From positions 202,013-266,012 of the forward strand of contig NZ_FORM01000006.1 in assembly GCF_900114005.1 (NCBI RefSeq): DNA of 64,000 nt, given 5' to 3'. Source of the stretch: Olleya namhaensis (lineage in GTDB: Bacteria; Bacteroidota; Bacteroidia; Flavobacteriales; Flavobacteriaceae). Shown piece after piece: positions 1 to 9,045 of the stretch. The notes below the pieces were generated by a model. The model was not told where the DNA came from, searched no databases, and saw nothing but the letters and a program-made list of their open reading frames with translations. Numbering within the stretch: position 1 is the first letter of the stretch; every line of letters begins with the position of its first letter. Both the position numbers and the translations under genes were made by a program.

Positions 1-985
1 GAGGAAATAGCACTTCTGCTTTATCTTTTTTTATACTTAATATTAAAGTGGACTTTAAAAACCCATAGCCATATCCAAAAAACTGAATACATATTGCTAA
101 CAACGCCTGACATGCAATAATCACATTTTTTGTTGTGATTAAAGCTATAACAAAAACGAGACTAAAATAGAATAACACTAAATATATTGGTAAGTAAATA
201 TTAAAAAGCGCAAATATTATAGCAAAAATAGCACCAAGTGTAAATACTGACGGAAACCAATAAGTCAGCTTTTTAGTTTGCGGATGCCATTGGTTTAAAA
301 TAGGTCTTACAGAACCAAATTTATAGACTTGTTGATAAAATTTAGACCAAGAAATACGTCTTTTATGATAAACGTAGGCTTCCGGGATTAATACTGTATT
401 AAAACCTAAATTCCATAACCGTATAGATAAATCAGGATCCTCTCCTGGATGAATGTTACCAAAGCCTTTTGTAGCTTCAAATGCTTTTTTAGATAATCCC
501 ATATTAAAACTTCTAGGCTGAAACTTGTCTAAACTAGCCTTATTACCTCGGATTCCTCCTGTTGTTATTACAGAAGTCATACTAAAATCTATTGCTTTTT
601 GAAGATTAGAAAATGATTTATGTGCTTTATCTGGTCCTCCAAAACAGTCTACGTAATTTTGTTTTAAACTACGGTCAACTTCAATTAAATAATTACTAGG
701 CAATAAACAATCACTATCCAAAATAATAAAGTAATTCCCTTTTGCTTTTTGCATTCCGAAGTTTCTTGAATCTCCAGGTCCCGAATTCGGTTTAAAATAG
801 TAGGTTATATCTAACTGCGTATTATACTTATCTATTACGGACTGAGACGTTATCGTCGACCCATCTTCCACAATTACAATTTCATAACTAAACGTACCGC
901 TTAACTTTAAAAAGCTCTCTAAAAGCTCTTCAATCTCTACAGGACGATTATAAACGGGTATGATAAAAGAATAACTTAATTGCAT
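1..985 (-). CDS. family 2 glycosyltransferase, C-terminus cut by window edge
   Basis: An open minus-strand frame runs from the ATG at 985 off the left edge, about 328 codons visible. The N-terminus carries the GT-A fold start SYSFIIPVYNRP, an IVEDGS motif and the DxD-like LDSDC near residue 90. NIHPGEDPDLSIRLW follows, typical of GT2 enzymes, and then hydrophobic segments in the last about 90 residues suggest membrane anchoring. It probably transfers sugars from nucleotide donors to a surface glycan or lipid; the acceptor cannot be told. A perfect -7 box (TACATTTG on the minus strand, 990-997) lies only 4 nt before the ATG, so the mRNA may be leaderless. Confidence 0.85.
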   Translation of the reverse strand, partial: MQLSYSFIIPVYNRPVEIEELLESFLKLSGTFSYEIVIVEDGSTITSQSVIDKYNTQLDITYYFKPNSGPGDSRNFGMQKAKGNYFIILDSDCLLPSNYLIEVDRSLKQNYVDCFGGPDKAHKSFSNLQKAIDFSMTSVITTGGIRGNKASLDKFQPRSFNMGLSKKAFEATKGFGNIHPGEDPDLSIRLWNLGFNTVLIPEAYVYHKRRISWSKFYQQVYKFGSVRPILNQWHPQTKKLTYWFPSVFTLGAIFAIIFALFNIYLPIYLVLFYFSLVFVIALITTKNVIIACQALLAICIQFFGYGYGFLKSTLILSIKKDKAEVLFP

Positions 986-989
986 GTTA

Positions 990-997
990 CAAATGTA
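990..997 (-). promoter_or_regulatory. -7 box (TACATTTG) of the glycosyltransferase gene
   Basis: A perfect match to the Bacteroidota -7 consensus TAnnTTTG lies 4 nt before the start codon at 985. There is no TTG at the usual 19-nt spacing; that position falls in the poly-A side of the preceding terminator. The start of transcription would fall at or near the ATG. Confidence 0.45.
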
Positions 998-1009
998 AGT
1001 TAATCGCAT

Positions 1010-1038
1010 AAAAAAAGCCACCTAAAAAGGTGGCTTTT
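1010..1038 (-). terminator. intrinsic terminator of the T9SS cargo gene
   Basis: The stem GCCACC/GGTGGC (1017-1022 with 1029-1034) has a 6-nt loop and is followed on the minus strand by a run of seven T. It ends transcription from the gene that stops at 1059 and separates it from the glycosyltransferase. Confidence 0.8.
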
Positions 1039-1058
1039 AATTGTATTAAAGTTTAAGA

Positions 1059-3710
1059 TTACTTCTTAATTACTTTTATTGTTTCTGTTACATTATCAAT
1101 AGTTACTTTAACAAAGTAAGCTCCTGCCTGTAAGTTAGACATGTCTACAGAATTGTTAACACTGTTTGGTGCGTTTCTATAAACTTCTTGTCCAATCATA
1201 TTATAAACAGATACATTAGAAATCTCTTTTTGAGCTTTTAATGTTAAGTTGTCGCTAACTGGGTTTGGATAGTAAGAAAATAAACTTTGATTAGTAAAGT
1301 CTGAAGTACTTAAAACTGCTTCTGAAACTAATAAAGTAAAAGAACCTGTAACTTGTGATCTTGCAGTTCCATCATCACTAACTCTAACATAATACGTAGT
1401 TCCTTCCGTTAAATCACCAACTACAGATACATTGCACTCGCCAACTACAGCACCGGCACAATCACTATAAACAGCATATTGAGCAGCGGTAGTTGTTACT
1501 GTAACCTCTCCTGAAGCAGGAGCTACAAATGAATACCATAAATCTGATATTACACCTGTAAAACAATCTGTTGCTAAAGCAGAATCTGTTGCACCAGTAT
1601 TATCTCCTGTGATTTCAACTCCTAAAGTTAAAGCTTCTGAAGTTGTACACTCATCATTTGCTGGTGGCGGTGTAGTACATGTTACACTTAATTCAAAGTT
1701 ACCTGTACTAGTTGAACTATATCCTTCGACTGAAATCCAATATTGTGTATCCACTACAGTTGTGAAAGAAGTTGAAGCTTCATAATTTGAACCACATTCA
1801 TCATATCCTTCATCTACTAAAGTTAAAGCACCTGAAGTACCTGTAAACACTAATATTTCAGTGTCAAAATCTGTGTTAACGCAAGTAGACAACTCTAAAA
1901 TATCACCTGTTCCCATAAAACTATACCAAATGTTAGGAGAATCAGTATCTGCTCCATTTTCATTTCCATCAGGAGCCGCATCAGGAGCGTCGTCTTCATC
2001 TAAAGATGCAGAAGTTGTGTTACCCGTAACAACGTCACCACAAGCGATAGCTAGTGCATTTGCAAAATCGTCATTTTCTGGTGGTGCTGGTGCTTGATAA
2101 ACACAAACATCAAACTCAGTATACGATGTAGTAGAACTGCTTCTAATGCTAATATAATAAGTTGTACCACTAGTTGCTGCTATAGTCAGTGCTGATGAAT
2201 TAAAACAACTAGCAGACGACCCAACTGTTGTTAAACCATCACATCCTCCTTCAAAAGCTGCAATATAAGTAGAAACAAAACTAGCCGATTCAAATGTTTC
2301 AGTAACATTTGCTATATAATTTGCATCTTCTGTAGCTGTAAAAGTATACCAAACATCTTTTCCTCCTGTACATCCTGTTGAACTGGCTAATGCATTTTCA
2401 GTTGTTCCTGACATAGCTTCATTACAAGTCCCATCTTCAGATAAAGTTATAGCAATAGCCCCTGAACAATCATCATTTGCTGGTGGTGCTGGTGGCGTTC
2501 CAACACAAACATCAAAAACTGTAGTTTGACCCGCTGTTGATGTGTAAGTATATACCTGTACAAAGTATGTATTTCCAATTATTAACCCTGCAGTAGTACT
2601 AGTATTACTATCAGAACAAGTTAATGCAGTTGCTGTAGTTAATGCTTCACATCCTGGAGATGCATCGTATACTGTATGATATAAATCTGTTGCACTACCA
2701 CTTACATTAGTTAAAGACACAACATGTGCATTGCTAGTTGCTACAAAGCTATACCAAACATCATCATTTGCTGTACCAGAACAATTATCAACACCAGAAG
2801 CTGATGCTCCAAAAACAGTTCCTGAAATAACTTCAGTACAAGATAAATCTGCATTAACATTTAGTGCTATTGCTTCTAAACAATCATTATTTACTGGAGC
2901 TGTTACAGTAAAAAAAGATTGTTCAATACAATCTTGAGCACTACCATTATCGTTATAAGGAGTAATTGTTACATAATAAGTTGTTCCATCTGCTAAAGCA
3001 CCCAAATCATAAGAAGTACTATTAAGATTGTCTACGTTATCAGCAATATCGTTTACACCTGATGCAGTACCAGCTGAAATATAATAACCTGCAGGTATAC
3101 CTGTTGCTGCGGACCAAGATATAGATCCATCTGTCAATACATTTTCCGTTTCACTTAAAACAGAATCACAATTTGGCGCATCAGCAGAAGTTTGAGAAAC
3201 TAAAATATTATCTAAATAAAAATAACTATCTCCACTTTGCCATTCTCCTCTTATTCTAAATTTAAAATCTGAACCTAAAGGAATATTTGCTGAAGGAATC
3301 ACCTCACTATAAGTTGTACAAGCTGTAGTTTCTGTAACCGCAAAAGAAGACACTAAATTCCAATCAGTACCATCATTAGTTGAATATTCAACAAAAATTA
3401 TGTAGTCTACAGCATTAGTTAAATAAGGTCTAGCTAACCAATCAAAAGATACAACAGCATCTGTTTCGTTTGATGCTCCTACAAAATTTGGAGAGGTAAA
3501 TGTACCATCATTGGAAGCACTACCGTACAGATTATCGGCAATATTACCACTTCCTTCACATACATATGTTGCAGTTGAACTAGCAAAATAACTGACTTGA
3601 GACCATCCTGTAGGAAAGCCCGAGTCAAGATTTTCTTGAATAAATATTTGTGCATTAGACTGCATATTAAATGCAATAAGCGCAAACAATAAAAAAGTAA
3701 TTTTTCTCAT
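1059..3710 (-). CDS. secreted multidomain protein with T9SS type A sorting domain
   Basis: An 883-residue exported protein. A signal peptide (MRKITFLLFALIAFNMQSNA) is followed by a jelly-roll/MAM-like domain (about 22-172) and a fibronectin III-like domain (about 178-270). Four related beta-rich domains come next, each beginning with an N-D-[DE]-[CF] motif (near 272, 412, 545 and 684) and containing a conserved W-Y-[ST]-F block. The last about 75 residues (YYPNPVSDNLTL... to VIKK) are a Por secretion-type sorting signal, so the protein should cross the outer membrane by T9SS and be anchored or released. No catalytic motif is visible; adhesion or matrix roles are inference. It is monocistronic, with its own terminator at 1010-1038. 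Confidence 0.85.
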   Translation of the reverse strand: MRKITFLLFALIAFNMQSNAQIFIQENLDSGFPTGWSQVSYFASSTATYVCEGSGNIADNLYGSASNDGTFTSPNFVGASNETDAVVSFDWLARPYLTNAVDYIIFVEYSTNDGTDWNLVSSFAVTETTACTTYSEVIPSANIPLGSDFKFRIRGEWQSGDSYFYLDNILVSQTSADAPNCDSVLSETENVLTDGSISWSAATGIPAGYYISAGTASGVNDIADNVDNLNSTSYDLGALADGTTYYVTITPYNDNGSAQDCIEQSFFTVTAPVNNDCLEAIALNVNADLSCTEVISGTVFGASASGVDNCSGTANDDVWYSFVATSNAHVVSLTNVSGSATDLYHTVYDASPGCEALTTATALTCSDSNTSTTAGLIIGNTYFVQVYTYTSTAGQTTVFDVCVGTPPAPPANDDCSGAIAITLSEDGTCNEAMSGTTENALASSTGCTGGKDVWYTFTATEDANYIANVTETFESASFVSTYIAAFEGGCDGLTTVGSSASCFNSSALTIAATSGTTYYISIRSSSTTSYTEFDVCVYQAPAPPENDDFANALAIACGDVVTGNTTSASLDEDDAPDAAPDGNENGADTDSPNIWYSFMGTGDILELSTCVNTDFDTEILVFTGTSGALTLVDEGYDECGSNYEASTSFTTVVDTQYWISVEGYSSTSTGNFELSVTCTTPPPANDECTTSEALTLGVEITGDNTGATDSALATDCFTGVISDLWYSFVAPASGEVTVTTTAAQYAVYSDCAGAVVGECNVSVVGDLTEGTTYYVRVSDDGTARSQVTGSFTLLVSEAVLSTSDFTNQSLFSYYPNPVSDNLTLKAQKEISNVSVYNMIGQEVYRNAPNSVNNSVDMSNLQAGAYFVKVTIDNVTETIKVIKK

Positions 3711-3899
3711 ATTAAAATTGGTTTTAGTTAGTTATTAAATAATCATTCTTTAAAAATATTGAATAATTACCAACGAATAACAAACAACCTTGTCAAATCG
3801 ACAAAATACATTTTTCGTAGACAAAACGCTTATTTCTTTAACATAAAACTACAACTAATTGATTATCATACTTTTCCTACACACTATGCTTTAAAGCAT

Positions 3900-3937
3900 A
3901 AAAAAAGGCCTTACGTTACACGCAAGACCTTTTTTTA
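3900..3937 (-). terminator. intrinsic terminator downstream of fabI
   Basis: On the minus strand a 12-bp stem with two G-T wobbles (AAGGTCTTGCGT/ACGTAAGGCCTT), a 3-nt loop and a following T7 run lie just after the fabI stop. The rest of 3711-3900 is AT-rich and shows no gene. Confidence 0.75.
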
Positions 3938-3960
3938 AATATGTTTTATTGACTTCTAAT

Positions 3961-4785
3961 CTATTTATCCATACTCTCTACAAAAGCATTCATTACCTCG
4001 TCACTAACGCCCATATTGCTAAACCCACCATCATTGTATAAGTTTTGTAATGTTACACGTTTAGTTAAATCACTAAATAAAGACACTGTGTAATTAGCAC
4101 AATCTAATGCTGTAGCATTACCTAAAGGCGACATTTTTTCCGCGTAAGCGATAAAACCGTCAAACCCTTTTACACCACTACCTGCTGTAGTTGGTGTTGG
4201 AGATTGTGATATTGTATTAACTCTAACCTTTTTATCTCTTCCAAAAAAGTAACCAAAACTACGTGCAATACTCTCTAAATAAGCTTTATTATCTGCCATA
4301 TCATTATAGTCTGGAAAAACACGTTGTGCAGCCATGTATGTTAACGCTACAATACTTCCCCACTCATTCATTGCATCTTGCTTATATAACGTCTGCATTG
4401 TTTTATGGAAAGACATCGCAGATACATCTGTACCCTTTTGTGTCCAAGCATAATTTTGATCCGTATAATGTTTTCCTTTTCTAACATTAATAGACATCCC
4501 AATTGAATGTAATACAAAATCAATTTTACCTCCTAAAATCTCCATAGATTTATTGACAAGGTTTAATAAATCTTCTTCACTCGTAGCGTCTGCAGGTATA
4601 ATCTGAGATCCTGTTTTTTCTGCTAATTTATCAATTTGTCCCATACGCATTGCAACAGGCGCATTAGTCAAGACAAACGTACCACCTTCTTCGTGTACAC
4701 GTTCTGCAGTTTTCCAAGCGATAGAGTTTTCATCTAATGCTCCAAATATAATTCCTCTTTTTCCTTTTAATAAATTGTATGACAT
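3961..4785 (-). CDS. fabI: enoyl-ACP reductase (NADH) FabI
   Basis: 274 residues, close to FabI of other bacteria (about 260-275). It catalyses the last reductive step of each fatty acid elongation cycle in the cytoplasm. The atypical SDR nucleotide-binding start (GIIFGALDENSIAW), the active-site block YMAAQRVFPDYNDMADNKA with Tyr and Lys seven residues apart as in E. coli FabI, and SQSPTPTTAGSGVKGF before the substrate loop identify it. The ATG at 4785 gives a normal N-terminus. A variant of the window-wide 13-mer (CGCTTACGCGGAA, sense strand) lies in its coding part at 4138-4150. Confidence 0.95.
   Translation of the reverse strand: MSYNLLKGKRGIIFGALDENSIAWKTAERVHEEGGTFVLTNAPVAMRMGQIDKLAEKTGSQIIPADATSEEDLLNLVNKSMEILGGKIDFVLHSIGMSINVRKGKHYTDQNYAWTQKGTDVSAMSFHKTMQTLYKQDAMNEWGSIVALTYMAAQRVFPDYNDMADNKAYLESIARSFGYFFGRDKKVRVNTISQSPTPTTAGSGVKGFDGFIAYAEKMSPLGNATALDCANYTVSLFSDLTKRVTLQNLYNDGGFSNMGVSDEVMNAFVESMDK
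4138..4150 (+). repeat. variant copy (12/13) of 13-mer TTCCGCGAAAGCG
   Basis: The sequence here is TTCCGCGTAAGCG, one base from the exact word, inside fabI, where the gene reads Ala-Tyr-Ala-Glu. Confidence 0.6.
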
Positions 4786-4860
4786 AACTTATAGTTTATC
4801 AGTTGACTTGTTAGTTTATTGTAATATCCTTCAAAGATAGTATTTATAATTTTTTTATTT

Positions 4861-4873
4861 CGCTTTCGCGGAA
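4861..4873 (-). repeat. exact copy of 13-mer TTCCGCGAAAGCG, intergenic
   Basis: The plus strand reads CGCTTTCGCGGAA in the gap between fabI (start 4785) and recN (stop 4883). It is the only exact copy in this window that lies outside a gene. Confidence 0.85.
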
Positions 4874-4882
4874 ATTATGCCT

Positions 4883-6535
4883 CTAATTTAATAGTTGCTT
4901 TGCATGTGCTATTGCCGAATCCGATAATTGTGTACCACCTAGCATTTGCGCTAATTCCACAACACGCTCATCATAGTTTAATTTAACCAGATTGGTTGTT
5001 GTTACTTCATTAACATCCTTTTTATAGACTTTATAATGTGTGTTTCCTTTGGCTGCAATTTGTGGTAGATGCGTAATACTAAACACCTGCATTTTTGTAC
5101 TCATTAATGCCATTATATCTGCCATTTTATTAGAAATTTCTCCAGAAACACCTGTATCAATTTCGTCAAACATAATAGTTGGCAATTTCACATATTTTGA
5201 TAAAATAGATTTAATGGCTAACATTATTCTAGATAATTCTCCTCCAGAGGCTGCTTTTTTTAGCACATTAAACTGCCCTCCTTTATTGGCTGAAAACAAA
5301 AAGCTTAAAGTATCTTTTCCATTATATAAAAAAGTATCAGAAACCTCTAAGCTAATATTAAATTGTGCATTTGGCATACCTAACTGACTTAAGATAGCTT
5401 CTAACTGTTTCTTTAAATCTGGTATAGCCTTATTACGTTTCTCTGTAATTTGTTTTGCTTCTGTATTTAATAATTTTTCGACTGCTTTTATTTCTTGTTC
5501 CTTATCTAAAATGTCTTGATCAGCATTTTCCGTCGCTGCCACTTTTTTAGATAAATCATCACGTATTATAATTAACTCCTCTACTGTTTTAACTAAATGC
5601 TTTTGCGTCAAGTTATTTAAGGTTGCTAATTTGGCATTAACAATTTCCAATCGGTTTGGATCTGCATCAAGGTTACCTTCAAAACGCTCTATATCTACTA
5701 AAACATCATCTAAATCAATCAAACTACTAGTTACCCTATCTAACAAATCTTGATAGGTAGTAGAAATTGTCGCTAACTTTTGCAATGCTGCTTTCAAGTC
5801 TCTTAAAGAAGTTAATACACCTGCCTGCTCTTCACTTAATAATGCATTTGCCTCTTCTAATTTAAGTTGGATAAGTTCAACATTATTTAATAACTCAAAG
5901 TCTTCTTCCAATTCTTGAAGTTCGCCTTCCTTTAAATTAGCCTCAACTAATTCGTTTAACAAAAAAGCGTTATAATCGTGTTCTTTCAAAGCTTCAGCTT
6001 GAAACTGTTGTAATTGCTTTAATTCCTTATTAAGTGTTTTATGACTTTTTAAATGAAGCGTATACGTTTCTAAATCACGTTCCGTTTTAGCTAAAGCGTC
6101 AATTACCTGAAACTGAAACGCATCATCTACCAACTGCATGGTTTCGTGCTGAGAATGTATATCTATTAACTGCGCTCCTAAAGATTGTAAGCTAGATAGG
6201 TTTACAGGCGAGTCATTAACAAATGCTCTTGACTTTCCTGAAGGTAAAATTTCTCGTCTAATTATTGTTTGCGTCTCGTAATCTAAATCTTGTTCTTTAA
6301 ATAGTCCTTTTAGCTTGTATTTTGAAATATCAAAAGTAGCTTCAATTATACATTTATTTTCAGGATTACGTAAGCTTGATAAATCAGCTCGTTTACCTAA
6401 AATTAAAGAAAGACCGCCTAATAATATAGATTTACCTGCTCCTGTTTCTCCTGTAATAATGGTAAACCCATCATTAAAGCTAACTTGAAGTTGATCTATT
6501 AAAGCGTAGTTTTTTATAGTTAATCCTGTAAGCAT
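4883..6535 (-). CDS. recN: DNA repair protein RecN
   Basis: 550 residues, normal for RecN, an SMC-like ATPase that acts at double-strand breaks. The N-terminal Walker A is ITGETGAGKS (about 28-37), a long coiled-coil middle covers about 150-370, and the C-terminal ABC signature (SGGELSRIMLAIKS) and Walker B (IMFDEIDTGVSG) follow. It is the last gene of the bamD-rpoZ-coaBC-porD-recN string, an order typical of flavobacteria. The start codon lies in one arm of a long inverted repeat (6533-6598), which may fold in the mRNA. Confidence 0.95.
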   Translation of the reverse strand: MLTGLTIKNYALIDQLQVSFNDGFTIITGETGAGKSILLGGLSLILGKRADLSSLRNPENKCIIEATFDISKYKLKGLFKEQDLDYETQTIIRREILPSGKSRAFVNDSPVNLSSLQSLGAQLIDIHSQHETMQLVDDAFQFQVIDALAKTERDLETYTLHLKSHKTLNKELKQLQQFQAEALKEHDYNAFLLNELVEANLKEGELQELEEDFELLNNVELIQLKLEEANALLSEEQAGVLTSLRDLKAALQKLATISTTYQDLLDRVTSSLIDLDDVLVDIERFEGNLDADPNRLEIVNAKLATLNNLTQKHLVKTVEELIIIRDDLSKKVAATENADQDILDKEQEIKAVEKLLNTEAKQITEKRNKAIPDLKKQLEAILSQLGMPNAQFNISLEVSDTFLYNGKDTLSFLFSANKGGQFNVLKKAASGGELSRIMLAIKSILSKYVKLPTIMFDEIDTGVSGEISNKMADIMALMSTKMQVFSITHLPQIAAKGNTHYKVYKKDVNEVTTTNLVKLNYDERVVELAQMLGGTQLSDSAIAHAKQLLN

Positions 6536-6598
6536 TCTTAAAGTGAAAAGTTAAAAGTTAAAAAGAGAAAAGTTTTGATTTTTCGCTTTTTAAGAATG
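6533..6598 (-). promoter_or_regulatory. inverted repeat enclosing the recN start codon
   Basis: CATTCTTAAA (6533-6542) and TTTAAGAATG (6589-6598) are perfect complements, and pairing extends imperfectly inward (GTGAAAAG against CTTTTTCGC-like bases). The first three bases are the recN ATG read on the minus strand, so an RNA hairpin could mask it. The loop is A/T-rich with two AGTTAAA direct repeats. Confidence 0.4.
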
Positions 6599-6611
6599 AA
6601 AATAAATATAT

Positions 6612-7499
6612 CTAGATTTTAATGTTTCTCCATTTAGAAGAATGCATTGGAGCGATTTTATTAAGTGTGTCAATTAAATCTGTAATATCTACACTAGGAC
6701 CGTCTGAGAAAATTTGCTCAATCTCTTCGGCTTTGGCGTCAAAAAACACACGAAGTAAATATGAATTTGGACGGGTTCTGTTCATATCCCCAAACAAATC
6801 TAAAGCCATAGCAATTTCTGTTTTGGCATCCTTTTGATTAGCACTCATAACATCTAAACCACGTCTGTGATAATTATACATTACTGTTCTAAACGCCTTA
6901 AAAGTTGGTGACAATAAATTATCTATCAATGCAAATCTACTCTGTAATCCGTCAGATAATTTCCAACCTGAATAATTTTCTTGTTGAGAAAAATTGACAA
7001 TATTTTGTGCTTGCTTAAAATACTCGTCTCCACCTTCTGGTTTAAACGTGTCTGCGTCCATACCTAAAACCATATTGACATGATATGCTAAAACCGAAAT
7101 TAAATTAGAAGCATATTGCGTTGGATTGTATATCAAACTTTGAAACTCGATGTATTCAAATGTAAAATCCTTATCGTTAATATTATAGGTTGGGGTAGTA
7201 TAACTAGCACCAAAAACAGGTCTTGAAGACTGTACTTGGATTGTCGCTTTATAATTGTTACCTGAGTATTCGCTAATATTAATTACAAAATTACAGTCTA
7301 TACGTTCTTGAGGTAAAACCGTTCTATCTGTCCATTTAGTACTAGAAATAAATTCCTTTAATTGTGTCTCTAGTGTTTTAAACTGCTGTAAGTTTTCGTT
7401 ACCGGTTTGTTGCGCATTTACAACTACTGTGGCATTTAACTCTTGTGCATGAATTGATACACTAAAACAAAATATAAATAGGAATAATAGATTACGCAT
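6612..7499 (-). CDS. porD: DUF4835 family protein, PorD-type T9SS component
   Basis: 295 residues with a signal peptide (MRNLLFLFIFCFSVSIHA). The family (DUF4835) is named PorD in T9SS annotations because it is linked to gliding and secretion; its exact job is not known. Visible features are QERIDCNFVINI near residue 65, the SRPVFGASYTTPTYN block and a conserved C-terminus about DTLNKIAPMHSSKWRNI. The start overlaps the end of coaBC by 8 nt, so the two are translationally coupled. The position between coaBC and recN matches other Flavobacteriaceae, and a T9SS cargo gene lies nearby. Confidence 0.75.
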   Translation of the reverse strand: MRNLLFLFIFCFSVSIHAQELNATVVVNAQQTGNENLQQFKTLETQLKEFISSTKWTDRTVLPQERIDCNFVINISEYSGNNYKATIQVQSSRPVFGASYTTPTYNINDKDFTFEYIEFQSLIYNPTQYASNLISVLAYHVNMVLGMDADTFKPEGGDEYFKQAQNIVNFSQQENYSGWKLSDGLQSRFALIDNLLSPTFKAFRTVMYNYHRRGLDVMSANQKDAKTEIAMALDLFGDMNRTRPNSYLLRVFFDAKAEEIEQIFSDGPSVDITDLIDTLNKIAPMHSSKWRNIKI

Positions 7500-8703
7500 G
7501 TATTGTATTTATTATGGTGTTAAAAAGGTCCTTAGCAACTTCTGTTTTAGACTTTAGTTGGTATACCGTTGCTTCTTCGTCCTTATTAATTAGGGTTACT
7601 TTATTAGTATCAGACTTGAAACCTGCACCTTTGTCGTTTAACGAATTTAAAACAATTAAATCTAAATTCTTCTTTTTTAGCTTCAATTTTGCGTGCTCCA
7701 ACTCGTTATTAGTCTCTAATGCAAAGCCAACTAAAAATTGCTTTGTTTTTATAGCTCCTAAAGAAGCTAAAATATCTTTAGTCTTCTCTAGTTCTAATGT
7801 TAACGTAGCTGTCTTCTTTTTTATTTTCTGAGTAGCTACATTTTTTGGTCTATAATCTGCGACTGCTGCAGACAATATTGCGATATCAGAATTATTAAAA
7901 TGAAGATGAGCTGCATCATACATCTCTTGCGCACTCACTACAGGGATTACCGTAATTAAACTGTGCTTTACCGTTTGGTGGGTTGGTCCCGTTATTAAAA
8001 TAACTTCTGCACCAAGATTAGCTGCTGCTTTAGCAATCTCGAAGCCCATTTTTCCTGAAGAATGATTCCCAATAAATCGTACTGGATCTATAGCCTCATA
8101 GGTTGGTCCTGCAGTTATTAAAACGGTTTTGTTTTTTAAGGGTAATCCGCTAATAATATCTTTCTCTATAAAAGAGACAATATCATCGGGCTCTGCCATA
8201 CGACCTTGTCCAACCAATCCACTAGCTAGCTCACCTGAAGTAGCCGGTATCATGATATTACCATAATTTTTAAGCGTCTCAAAGGACAGTACAGAAGAGG
8301 GATGGATATACATATCCAAATCCATTGCTGGCGCAAAATACACTTTACATTTTGCAGATAAATAAGTGGCTAATAATAGGTTATCACAAGTACCATTCGC
8401 CATTTTTGACAACGTATTAGCTGTTGCTGGCGCAATTACAAAATAATCAGCCCAAAGCCCTAATTCTACATGGTTATTCCACATAGCATTATCATCTTGG
8501 TCGTTTGTAAATGTTGAGTGTACTGGATTCTTGGAAAGTGTGGACAATGTAAGCGGTGTTACAAAATCCTTAGAAGCAGGTGTCATAACGACTTGTACGT
8601 TTGCACCTGCTTTTATAAATGATCTGACTAATGTAGCCGTCTTGTAAGCAGCAATACCACCACTGATGCCCAATAGTACGTTTTTGCCACTTAATATTGA
8701 CAT
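7492..8703 (-). CDS. coaBC: bifunctional CoaBC, phosphopantothenoylcysteine synthase/decarboxylase
   Basis: The enzyme makes 4'-phosphopantetheine for coenzyme A. The N-terminal flavoprotein half starts GISGGIAAYKTA, has the active-site His in NNHVELGLWAD and a PAMD motif. The C-terminal ligase half has ITAGPTYEAIDPVRFIGNHSSGKMG and AAVADYRP. The frame opens at 8754, but I place the start at the ATG at 8703 (MSILSGKNVLLG), giving 403 residues and no overlap with rpoZ, which stops at 8708. Translation is coupled to porD downstream. Confidence 0.93.
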   Translation of the reverse strand: MSILSGKNVLLGISGGIAAYKTATLVRSFIKAGANVQVVMTPASKDFVTPLTLSTLSKNPVHSTFTNDQDDNAMWNNHVELGLWADYFVIAPATANTLSKMANGTCDNLLLATYLSAKCKVYFAPAMDLDMYIHPSSVLSFETLKNYGNIMIPATSGELASGLVGQGRMAEPDDIVSFIEKDIISGLPLKNKTVLITAGPTYEAIDPVRFIGNHSSGKMGFEIAKAAANLGAEVILITGPTHQTVKHSLITVIPVVSAQEMYDAAHLHFNNSDIAILSAAVADYRPKNVATQKIKKKTATLTLELEKTKDILASLGAIKTKQFLVGFALETNNELEHAKLKLKKKNLDLIVLNSLNDKGAGFKSDTNKVTLINKDEEATVYQLKSKTEVAKDLFNTIINTIHA

Positions 8704-8707
8704 ATAA

Positions 8708-9037
8708 TTAGTCTTGGTTATCTTGTTCTGTATTTCTATGGTAAATTTTACCATCTAACCATTCTTGAACAGCTAAAGCATGAGGTTTAGGAAGTTTTTC
8801 GTAAAACTTAGACACTTCAATTTGTTCTTTGTTTTCAAAAATTTCTTCTAAGCTATCATTATATGTAGCAAACTCTTCTAGCTTCTCAATTAATTCCTTT
8901 TTAATTTCAGAATTAATTTGCTCTGATCTTCTTGCAATAACTGAAATAGCTTCATAGATGTTACCTGTTGGTGCATCAATAATATTTCTGTTATACGTCG
9001 TTGTTGATAACGGAGCGTCGATTTTTTTTAAATCCAT
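8708..9037 (-). CDS. rpoZ: RNA polymerase omega subunit (RpoZ-like)
   Basis: 109 residues. The N-terminal part (NIIDAPTGNIYEAISVIARRSEQI) matches the omega core in which R-R-[AS]-x-Q follows an IYEAI helix. It helps RNA polymerase assembly. The C-terminal extension (about 50 residues, charged) is typical of Bacteroidota omega. It sits between bamD (9 nt upstream) and coaBC, the conserved flavobacterial order. Confidence 0.85.
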   Translation of the reverse strand: MDLKKIDAPLSTTTYNRNIIDAPTGNIYEAISVIARRSEQINSEIKKELIEKLEEFATYNDSLEEIFENKEQIEVSKFYEKLPKPHALAVQEWLDGKIYHRNTEQDNQD

Positions 9038-9045
9038 AATATATA

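Noticed and set aside
1861..2937. Two plus-strand frames opposite the T9SS cargo gene
   Set aside because: Antisense shadows of a Thr/Ser-rich coding region, without start context or conserved content.
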